Of a stretch of 6,132 nucleotides of DNA, positions 1-5,708 are shown one piece after another. Origin of the DNA: Desulfobacula sp. (GTDB lineage: Bacteria; Desulfobacterota; Desulfobacteria; Desulfobacterales; Desulfobacteraceae); NCBI GenBank assembly GCA_029940245.1, contig JAOZRF010000175.1, positions 1 to 6,132 on the forward strand, given 5' to 3'. Under the pieces are notes generated by a model that made no database searches, was not told the origin of the DNA, and saw nothing but the letters and a program-made list of their open reading frames with translations. Position 1 is the stretch's first letter. Every line of letters begins with the position of its first letter. The translations under genes were made by a program, and so were the position numbers.

Positions 1-1106
1 TATGAACCAGGATGCAATGAATCATGATGCAAAAGCCTCTTAAACGCATCTATTTTTGAATGGGGAAGGGTGTAAATGTTTCTGGTGATCAAAAAATTGG
101 GGAAAATACTGCAACTATCCGAGCAAAAGCCGCAGTTTGTGCAGGCATACAGGGTTGCTGTATTGATGTATCCTTGTATTTGATCCTGATCCTGGGCTTG
201 ATTCGGTCCTGTATATATCCGGTCTTTTTTTAAATTTTTTTCAAGACTTGCAATGGGGATGAGGAAAACATGAAAAAGTCTTGAAAAGGGCAGACACACA
301 AGAATCAGAAGAGATAGAAAATAGTGGATATAATATACCAGGTGATCAGCCCTGTGACTATTCAGAAAGATCCCTGTTTCTTTCAGTGACAAGGCGATGC
401 TGCCGGATATAAAAGCGGATTTTACAGGAGAGTGACAATCCATGCAGAAATCCTCATTTAATTGCCTGCCCGCGTCAAATTTTTCCCGGGTATAGTGCGA
501 TGCTTCATTAAAAGCTACATGATACTGTTTTTCCCAGTAAATTTTAAGATCTTCAAGATCTGCGTCTTCATTGATATCAGAATATTCTTGAACCATTTCC
601 ATAAACACAGGCTCGGAAATTATTTTAACAGCCTCAAGTAAAAAACCCGATAAAATCACCATTAAAATTAATAAAATTGAAAAAAGGCCTTTGAAAATGA
701 TTTTTCTTTGTCTGAGCACTTTAAAATGATAAAGCCGCCGATACAGGAAACCAAGACAGCCGGCCAGTACAAATAAACCGGCAAAATTTCTTAAAAATTG
801 AAATGGATCAACCGGGGACTGGTAAGATTGAAACCATTTAAAAGTGGTCACATCATCCAGGGCATGGAAGATCACAAGATATAAAAATCCTGAAATCATC
901 AGAAAATGAATCAGCCATCTTAATTTGCCGGCATTAAATAATTTTATCTGAAAAAGGGTATTGAAAAAAAAAGTTTTTATATGCCAATTGCCACGAAGTC
1001 TTTTTTCTCCGGGGAAATGCCTGTTTTCCTTGAAAAAGAAAAAGCATTGATACAAAAAACCCATAAGGGATAAGCTTATGGCAATATAGAGTGCTGTCTG
1101 AAACAT
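1..1106 (-). CDS. GlpC-like membrane Fe-S subunit with NarI-type cytochrome b domain and a CxxCH loop (3' end outside window)
   Basis: This frame is open from ATG 1106 to the window edge: 368 codons, no stop. Seen: five hydrophobic segments at about residues 3-23, 63-81, 103-121, 138-158 and 256-280. Candidate b-haem ligands are H67 and H81 in helix 2 and H261 and H279 in helix 5, as in the NarI/HdrE/DsrM family. The 1-2 and 3-4 loops are Lys/Arg-rich and the 2-3 and 4-5 loops acidic or neutral, giving N-terminus out and C-terminus in. The 4-5 loop holds C221-M-D-C224-H225. After helix 5, C322, C325, C328 and C332 form a CxxCxxCxxxC [4Fe-4S] motif on the cytoplasmic side. A second cluster and CCG domains would be expected beyond the edge. 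It starts 7 bp after glpB with a weak ribosome site, so coupling is likely. Inferred role: membrane anchor and electron exit for GlpAB, replacing soluble GlpC. The family is clear; the exact acceptor (quinone or cytochrome c) is not. Confidence 0.88.
   Translation of the reverse strand, partial: MFQTALYIAISLSLMGFLYQCFFFFKENRHFPGEKRLRGNWHIKTFFFNTLFQIKLFNAGKLRWLIHFLMISGFLYLVIFHALDDVTTFKWFQSYQSPVDPFQFLRNFAGLFVLAGCLGFLYRRLYHFKVLRQRKIIFKGLFSILLILMVILSGFLLEAVKIISEPVFMEMVQEYSDINEDADLEDLKIYWEKQYHVAFNEASHYTREKFDAGRQLNEDFCMDCHSPVKSAFISGSIALSLKETGIFLNSHRADHLVYYIHYFLSLLILVCLPFSRLFHVFLIPIASLEKNLKKDRIYTGPNQAQDQDQIQGYINTATLYACTNCGFCSDSCSIFPNFLITRNIYTLPHSKIDAFKRLLHHDSLHPGS
111..143 (-). other. [4Fe-4S] cluster motif CxxCxxCxxxC in the GlpC-like protein
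   Basis: These bases encode C322-TN-C325-GF-C328-SDS-C332, the ferredoxin-type spacing of HdrC/HdrD, GlpC and related electron-transfer subunits. The usual proline after the last cysteine is a serine here. The motif follows helix 5 by about 40 residues, on the predicted cytoplasmic side, where it could take electrons from GlpAB. Confidence 0.85.
432..446 (-). other. Candidate c-type haem attachment motif CxxCH in the GlpC-like protein
   Basis: These bases encode C221-M-D-C224-H225. The residues just before it (GRQLNEDF) resemble the helix that precedes the haem site in class I cytochromes c (a G..L....CxxCH pattern). The loop, about residues 160-255, is predicted to be periplasmic by the positive-inside rule, the side where c-haem is attached. 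H196, H204, H251 and H255, or a methionine, could supply the distal ligand. Haem attachment itself is inference. Confidence 0.6.
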
Positions 1107-1113
1107 TAGTTTC

Positions 1114-2388
1114 TCATCTTAAATGTTTTTTATAAAAACTATTAACGGCAGTATAGGCAGATACGCAGGAAACCCCTGTTCCGGACTTAAGTCTGGTCCA
1201 GTCATTATGGGCAATAATCGAGCCTGCCGCATATAAATTTTCAAAGGCAGGTTTTCCTGTTTTGTCCAGAGGCCTGAAACGATTATCAGTTTCAAGTCCT
1301 GCCTGGTTTATCTGATGTCCCTTTGCATCGAAAAAATTCAATTGGTGCCACATCTCCCGGGTTTTTGGCTGAAAAACCGGCAGATCAAAAACAGTTTCAA
1401 GAATGATGCCTCTTCTGGCGAAAAGGCCTCCCCCGGGAAATCTGCCCGAGGCAAGAATAACCCCCCTGGCTTTTATCCGGGTTTCAAAATTATCATTTAT
1501 TGCCTGGAGTATGAAATGGTCTTTTTCCATGGCATGAAAAACAATCTTTGCATTGCTTAAAAAACTGACATTAAGATCTGATAATTTTTTTTCAAATGTG
1601 TTTTTTAAGCGAAGGCCTGGTATGGAAGGGGGCATGCCCGGTATTTCAAAAACATCCATATTGATTCTTTTTTCAAGGGATTTTACGATTTCAAGACTAT
1701 TGTGAATCCCGCAAATAGCCGGCAGTCCGACAATATCGGCCTTTCCTGAAAACATGGAAAGTTTATCGGCAAGTCGCTGGATAAATTCCTGGTTTTCAAA
1801 TGATCTGGCCAGATGAACAGGATTTAAACTGCCATTATTTTCAGGCAGATCAATGGTCAACGTATGGATTTTTCCTTTTTTCCTCCCTAAGCCTGAGGCT
1901 GCCTGTCTGGCGCTAAAGCCCCTTAATCCTTTAAAATCAACGATTAAAAGGTTTTTTTCGTCAAGGCTGCATCCCTTTGAAAAGGTTTCAGGAACCATGT
2001 ATGTGGGCTTGAAAGTCCCGAGACTGGTTAGTATCTGTTTATTATTCGCGCCGGGCCGGCTGTATTTAAGTTCGGCAGAATCTAAAAATGATGCCAGGAA
2101 TTGAAACCCTTTTTTGATCTGGTCGGGAGTTGTTTTTGAATAGGGATGATAAATTTGATCTGATTGTAATTGTTTAATTGCTGAATAGGGATGGGTCAAT
2201 ATTTTTCCTGAATCTATCGGGAAAACCCCTAAAAGATCAAATAATCCGCTGGCCAGAAAAAGCGCGGAAGAATTTCCAGCCTGAATTGTTTTTAACCCAA
2301 GGTCTGCTGCACGGGCTGCGGCAATGTAACCGGCCAGGCCTGCACCAATCACAAGAATATCACAATCGGTATTTTTGTTTATTTTCAT
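1114..2388 (-). CDS. glpB: Anaerobic glycerol-3-phosphate dehydrogenase subunit B (GlpB)
   Basis: GlpB is the second flavoprotein subunit of the GlpABC-type enzyme, which oxidises G3P to dihydroxyacetone phosphate; in E. coli GlpA and GlpB form the catalytic dimer. At 424 residues it is close to E. coli GlpB (419 as I recall). Seen: an N-terminal dinucleotide-binding fold (DILVIGAGLAG, with G15, G17 and G20), then the family segments SALFLASGLFDLLG (41-54), GTFKPTYMVP (124-133), GMPPSIPGLRL (251-261), a glycine-rich stretch ILASGRFPGGG (311-321), RGIILETVFDLPV (326-338), and a C-terminal flavin-binding segment with YAAGSI near 386 and GTGVSCVSAYTA near 403-414. ATG 2388 lies 6 bp after the glpA stop with only A/T-rich sequence upstream and no Shine-Dalgarno, so it is probably translated by coupling to glpA. 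No frameshift or missing segment seen. Confidence 0.93.
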   Translation of the reverse strand: MKINKNTDCDILVIGAGLAGYIAAARAADLGLKTIQAGNSSALFLASGLFDLLGVFPIDSGKILTHPYSAIKQLQSDQIYHPYSKTTPDQIKKGFQFLASFLDSAELKYSRPGANNKQILTSLGTFKPTYMVPETFSKGCSLDEKNLLIVDFKGLRGFSARQAASGLGRKKGKIHTLTIDLPENNGSLNPVHLARSFENQEFIQRLADKLSMFSGKADIVGLPAICGIHNSLEIVKSLEKRINMDVFEIPGMPPSIPGLRLKNTFEKKLSDLNVSFLSNAKIVFHAMEKDHFILQAINDNFETRIKARGVILASGRFPGGGLFARRGIILETVFDLPVFQPKTREMWHQLNFFDAKGHQINQAGLETDNRFRPLDKTGKPAFENLYAAGSIIAHNDWTRLKSGTGVSCVSAYTAVNSFYKKHLR

Positions 2389-2394
2389 ATATAT

Positions 2395-3963
2395 TTAATT
2401 TTTATTTTCAATCAGTTCCAATCCAAATAATCCGGAATGGATCATTTCCTTTAGCGAGGATTGGGCAAGTGCCTGGCCCCATAAAAGAGATTTTTCGCCC
2501 TTCCATCTTTCATTTAAAAAGCCTTTCAGATTCGTGATATCTGAGTGATCCTTAAGGACATTGCTGTCATAGAGGTGGGAAAATATTCGTAAGCTGCAGA
2601 AAGCACCCTGACATGGGCCTTTGCCTATCCTGCTCCTGAGCGCAAGGGATGTCAGATTCGGCTTGCCCCCTGCCTGTTTGATTGAACTGACAATAGTATC
2701 AATTGCACTTTGGGGTACCATTTCACATTCACACAAAATCGGGTCGTTAAAATTTTTTGACATACCAGGTTCAGTTGCCATCATACCGGGTTCAGACCAT
2801 TCCCCGCTTTTTGTCGATGGCAGGGGAATTTCTTTTGTTAAACATTTTGAGAATATTGAATGTTTCCAGCAGACAAGATCAGATGCCTTTTCCGACATCA
2901 AACGGTAAGTGGATAATTTACCTCCTGTGATGGTAATAAAATTGTCAGCCCCATCCATTTTATGATCCCGCAGGGTAAATCCCCTGCTGACACTTCTGTC
3001 ATCCCCAATTTTCCCTTCACTGACAAGCGGCCTGGCCCCGGAATATGCCCTGATATACCGGCAGGTTTTCAAATCAGGAATTATTCGTCCACCTTCATCG
3101 ATAATCTGGTCAACTTCATTTATCGTTGGATAGATATGATCCGGAGAGTCAACGCGGATTGAGGTTGTTCCAATGATGGATACAACTCCCCCGGGAACAA
3201 TGATATCTCCATCCGTGGGTTTTCTCAGGCGATTTATAACCCTTTTTGTCATTCGCTTGCTGGTAACCAGAAGGGTGCCTTTGGAAAGAACCATGTTGAT
3301 TGTTATGCCTGCCATGGCAGCAATCATACCGGCCCATGCGCCTGATGCATTAACATAGGTCCGGGCTTTTATCTGAAAAGTTTCTCCATTATTCTCGTTA
3401 ATAATACCGGCATATTCAATGGAATGGTTGATCATTTTAAATTCAATAAGCTTGCAAAAACTTAAGAATTGGCTGCCCCGTAAAACGGCATCATTCATAT
3501 TTTCTATGGAAATCTTAAAGGGATTGATTGAAGCGTCATTGACTTGATAAGCCGCTATTATATCTTTTGACAAAACAGGCTCCATGTCTCTGGCCAGGGC
3601 AGGGTCAATTTTTTTACAATAAACACCTGATTTTTCACACATGCCGGGGAAATCAGCAATATATTTTTCATCATCCCCTTTTACTGCAATAAATAAGCCC
3701 CCTGTGTCTTCAATACAATGCCCGGCATTGTTTTTCAGGATTCCCAGTTCATTTTTACATTCAACGGCAGCCTCTGGATCTGAACCAACATATCTTGCAC
3801 CACTGTGCAAAAGGCCATGATTCCCACCCGAAGCACCCGCGTTTAAATCTGATTTATCAATTAATATGCATTGCACCCCGCGAAGGGAAAGATCTCGTGC
3901 GATTCCGGTTCCGGTCACCCCGCCACCAATGACCAATACATCTGTTTCCATGGTTTTATGCAT
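2395..3963 (-). CDS. glpA: Anaerobic glycerol-3-phosphate dehydrogenase subunit A (GlpA), FAD and BFD-type [2Fe-2S]
   Basis: GlpA is the catalytic FAD subunit that oxidises sn-glycerol 3-phosphate to dihydroxyacetone phosphate at the cytoplasmic face. At 522 residues it is near E. coli GlpA (542). Seen: FAD-binding motif VIGGGVTGTGIARDL (11-25); a DAO-type fold with SGGNHGLLHSGARY (45-58); IGTTSIRVDSPD (264-275); RAYSGARPLV (305-314); the family signature TGGKLSTYRLMSEKA (346-360); and a C-terminal BFD-like [2Fe-2S] domain with C411-E-C413 and C451-x4-C456. That domain marks GlpA and separates it from aerobic GlpD. Start choice: the frame is open back to an ATG at 4065, but ATG 3963 has an AAAGGA site 7 nt upstream, sits just before the FAD motif, and lies downstream of a good promoter candidate. 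First gene of a glpA-glpB-glpC-like operon, divergent from glpK. Confidence 0.95.
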   Translation of the reverse strand: MHKTMETDVLVIGGGVTGTGIARDLSLRGVQCILIDKSDLNAGASGGNHGLLHSGARYVGSDPEAAVECKNELGILKNNAGHCIEDTGGLFIAVKGDDEKYIADFPGMCEKSGVYCKKIDPALARDMEPVLSKDIIAAYQVNDASINPFKISIENMNDAVLRGSQFLSFCKLIEFKMINHSIEYAGIINENNGETFQIKARTYVNASGAWAGMIAAMAGITINMVLSKGTLLVTSKRMTKRVINRLRKPTDGDIIVPGGVVSIIGTTSIRVDSPDHIYPTINEVDQIIDEGGRIIPDLKTCRYIRAYSGARPLVSEGKIGDDRSVSRGFTLRDHKMDGADNFITITGGKLSTYRLMSEKASDLVCWKHSIFSKCLTKEIPLPSTKSGEWSEPGMMATEPGMSKNFNDPILCECEMVPQSAIDTIVSSIKQAGGKPNLTSLALRSRIGKGPCQGAFCSLRIFSHLYDSNVLKDHSDITNLKGFLNERWKGEKSLLWGQALAQSSLKEMIHSGLFGLELIENKN

Positions 3964-3970
3964 TAGAAAA

Positions 3971-3976
3971 TCCTTT
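3971..3976 (-). promoter_or_regulatory. Ribosome binding site that sets the glpA start
   Basis: On the minus strand AAAGGA lies 7 nt before ATG 3963. This is the only good ribosome site among the in-frame candidate starts, and it fixes the protein at 522 residues rather than 556. Confidence 0.7.
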
Positions 3977-3992
3977 GTCGACCTTTTGTCGG
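3972..3992. repeat. Two-copy tandem repeat in the glpA leader
   Basis: CCTTTGTCGA (3972-3981) is followed directly by CCTTTTGTCGG (3982-3992), two near-identical copies about one helical turn apart. The first copy overlaps the glpA ribosome site, so on the minus strand the Shine-Dalgarno-like AAAGG occurs twice. It could be a direct-repeat operator in the leader, or chance. Confidence 0.45.
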
Positions 3993-4006
3993 TATGTTCA
4001 GAAAAA

Positions 4007-4035
4007 TAAATACCATGACTTAAAAACATATGCAA
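4007..4035 (-). promoter_or_regulatory. Candidate sigma-70 promoter for the glpAB-glpC-like operon
   Basis: On the minus strand a -35 element TTGCAT (4035-4030) and a -10 element TATTTA (4012-4007) are separated by exactly 17 bp. The -10 is preceded by TGG, which gives an extended -10. Transcription would start near 4000 and leave a leader of about 37 nt before the glpA ATG. The putative GlpR half-site TATGTTC (3993-3999) would sit over the start site. Confidence 0.55.
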
Positions 4036-4059
4036 GCGAAAAAAACGAATATGAAATGA

Positions 4060-4075
4060 AAACAATATGTTGTTT
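4060..4075. promoter_or_regulatory. Inverted repeat, candidate GlpR operator
   Basis: AAACAATATGTTGTTT has perfect 6-bp arms around a 4-bp centre. It lies 25 bp upstream of the glpA -35 candidate and 116 bp before the glpK start, so a bound protein could affect both directions. It contains TATGTT, which resembles the E. coli GlpR half-site. Operator function is inferred. Confidence 0.35.
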
Positions 4076-4161
4076 AGAGTTCTTTATACAAAAAATTTAT
4101 GGAAATAAAAAAAATATATTTTTATATTTAAAGAAGGCTAGTTAAGTGATATCGTAAGGCA

Positions 4162-4194
4162 ATGGTTACGTTTAAGTATCTGGAGGTAAAATGA
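4162..4194 (+). other. Possible 10-codon leader ORF overlapping the glpK start
   Basis: ATG 4162 opens a short frame, MVTFKYLEVK, whose TGA (4192-4194) overlaps the glpK ATG as ATGA, a classic coupling arrangement. Its own ribosome site is poor: AAGG ends only 2 nt upstream. Because glpK has a strong site of its own, this may be coincidence. Confidence 0.15.
4182..4186 (+). promoter_or_regulatory. Ribosome binding site of glpK
   Basis: GGAGG ends 4 nt before ATG 4191. The core is strong though the spacing is slightly short, and it supports this ATG as the start of glpK. Confidence 0.75.
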
Positions 4195-5702
4195 TATTAA
4201 AATATGTCGGTTCAATAGATCTTGGGACGACCAGTAACAGGTTCATCCTTTTTGATAAACAAGGCAATATTTTTGCTTCTGCCCAGAAAGAGCACAAGCA
4301 GATTTTCCCCAGGCCGGGCTGGGTGGAACATGACCCCATGGAAATCTGGGAAAATACCTGTTCGGTTATTACACAGGTTTTGGATAAAACCGGAATTTCT
4401 GCAGAATCCATTGATTCCATTGGAATAACCAATCAAAGAGAAACCAGTGTTGTCTGGAATCAAAAAACAGGAAAACCATATTATAATGCCATTGTCTGGC
4501 AATGTACAAGAACAGATGATATCTGTAAGAATCTGGCAGCAGAAACAGGACAGGCATTTTTTACTGAAAAAACAGGCCTGCCCGCGGCAACCTATTTTTC
4601 AGGGCCAAAACTAAAATGGGTACTGGACAATATACCAGATGCAAAAAAAGATATTGTTTCAGGGGACGTTCTTTTTGGAACCATTGAAACCTGGATTATC
4701 TGGTGGCTGACGGGAGGTCCGGGAAAAGGCTCACACATTACAGATGTTTCCAATGCCGGCAGGACTTTGATGATGAATATCCATTCCCTCCAATGGGATA
4801 AAGACCTTTTGGATGTCCTTGATATCCCTTTATCCGTACTGCCGGATATAAAGCCTTCCATAGACAGCAACACCTGGGGAAGAACACTAAAGGACGGCCC
4901 TTTCAGAGGAGAAATACCCATTTGCGGTGCCCTGGGTGATCAACAGGCAGCACTTTTCGGTCAAACCTGTTTTTCGAAAGGGGAGGCTAAAAACACCTAT
5001 GGTACAGGCTGTTTTCTGCTGATGAATACTGGGATCACACCTGTTATTTCCAGGCATGGTCTTTTGACCACCGTGGGATATCAGATCAACAATGAAAAAG
5101 CTGTATACTGCCTTGAAGGCTCCATTGCCATTGCAGGAGCCCTGGTACAATGGATGCGGGATAATCTGGGGATCATCAAATCTGCCGGGGAAATAGAAGC
5201 GCTTGCAAAAACAGTGGAGGATAATGGTGATGTTTATTTTGTGCCGGCATTTTCCGGGTTGTTTGCCCCATATTGGCGATCCGATGCAAGAGGTATAATT
5301 GCAGGGCTTACCGGATTTGTAAATAAAGGCCACCTGGCAAGGGCCGTTCTTGAGGCAAACGCGTATCAGACAATGGATATCGTCACAGCAATGAAGAAAG
5401 ACTCACAAGTGGATTTAACCCTGCTCAAAGTTGATGGTGGAATGGTAATGAACCAATTGCTCATGCAGTTTCAATCTGATATGCTCAACGTACGGATTAT
5501 CCGACCGACAATAATTGAAACAACGGCATTGGGGGCAGCCTATGCTGCAGGGCTTGCCAGTGGATTCTGGAAGGATATGAATGAGTTAAAGGCAAATTGG
5601 TCAGAAAAAAAAAGATGGGTTCCATCCATGCCGCCGGAAAAACGTGAGGCTCTGTATGCCGGATGGAAAAAAGCCATTGAAAGATCTTTTAACTGGGTGT
5701 GA
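4191..5702 (+). CDS. glpK: Glycerol kinase (GlpK)
   Basis: GlpK is a cytoplasmic FGGY-family kinase that transfers phosphate from ATP to glycerol to make sn-glycerol 3-phosphate. The length of 503 residues is normal. Seen: phosphate loop SIDLGTTSNR (8-17), RPGWVEHDPMEIW (41-53), and the glycerol-binding set R83, E84, W103, Y135, D250 and F275, equivalent to E. coli R83, E84, W103, Y135, D245 and F270. The C-terminal ATPase half has AFSGLFAPYWRSDARG (353-368), VDGG (414-417), LLMQFQSDML (423-432) and TALGAAYAAGLASGFW (445-460). Oddities: the usual Gln of DQGTTS is Leu11; the position of the E. coli fructose-1,6-bisphosphate Arg236 reads Glu241; the phospho-acceptor His loop of Gram-positive kinases is absent. 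So allosteric control known from model bacteria is probably missing. First gene of a glpK-glpR operon. Confidence 0.97.
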   Translation: MILKYVGSIDLGTTSNRFILFDKQGNIFASAQKEHKQIFPRPGWVEHDPMEIWENTCSVITQVLDKTGISAESIDSIGITNQRETSVVWNQKTGKPYYNAIVWQCTRTDDICKNLAAETGQAFFTEKTGLPAATYFSGPKLKWVLDNIPDAKKDIVSGDVLFGTIETWIIWWLTGGPGKGSHITDVSNAGRTLMMNIHSLQWDKDLLDVLDIPLSVLPDIKPSIDSNTWGRTLKDGPFRGEIPICGALGDQQAALFGQTCFSKGEAKNTYGTGCFLLMNTGITPVISRHGLLTTVGYQINNEKAVYCLEGSIAIAGALVQWMRDNLGIIKSAGEIEALAKTVEDNGDVYFVPAFSGLFAPYWRSDARGIIAGLTGFVNKGHLARAVLEANAYQTMDIVTAMKKDSQVDLTLLKVDGGMVMNQLLMQFQSDMLNVRIIRPTIIETTALGAAYAAGLASGFWKDMNELKANWSEKKRWVPSMPPEKREALYAGWKKAIERSFNWV

Positions 5703-5708
5703 TATTTA

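Larger units (their letters stand above)
3964..4190. promoter_or_regulatory. Divergent control region between glpA and glpK
   Basis: This 227-bp non-coding stretch holds the promoters for both operons. Seen: a promoter candidate for glpA; an inverted repeat at 4060-4075; the hexamer TATGTT at 3993-3998 and 4066-4071 and its complement at 4025-4030; GAA-rich short repeats at 4038-4062; and an almost pure A/T tract from about 4083 to 4131 that may be bent or act as an UP element. E. coli GlpR half-sites begin WATGTTC, and TATGTTC is present at 3993-3999. I could not assign a convincing -35/-10 pair for glpK. Control by the adjacent GlpR is inferred. Confidence 0.75.

Noticed and set aside
1..1106. 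An apparent gene-free region at the left end.
   Set aside because: The minus strand is open from 1106 to the edge with clear membrane and Fe-S motifs; it only lacks a stop inside the window.
1107..1113. A transcription terminator between glpB and the GlpC-like gene.
   Set aside because: Only 7 bp separate the genes and no hairpin is present; they appear to be one transcript.
1315..2537. Plus-strand frames opposite glpB and the glpA end (1315-1560, 1853-2104, 2178-2537).
   Set aside because: They have no recognisable motifs and lie antisense to well-supported genes.
3991..4014. Inverted repeat GGTAT / ATACC flanking the glpA -10.
   Set aside because: Arms of only 5 bp with a 14-bp gap are too weak to call an operator.
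3964..4065. An N-terminal extension of GlpA of 34 residues from ATG 4065.
   Set aside because: It precedes the FAD motif with non-homologous sequence, has no good ribosome site, and covers the best promoter candidate; ATG 3963 has AAAGGA at ideal spacing.
4070..4099. A glpK promoter using TTGTTT (4070-4075) with a -10 in the A/T tract.
   Set aside because: No -10 hexamer of acceptable quality sits at 16-18 bp; in so AT-rich a tract TATATT-like matches are expected by chance.
4172..5333. Minus-strand frames under glpK (62-148 codons).
   Set aside because: They are antisense to a full-length conserved kinase and contain no domain signatures.
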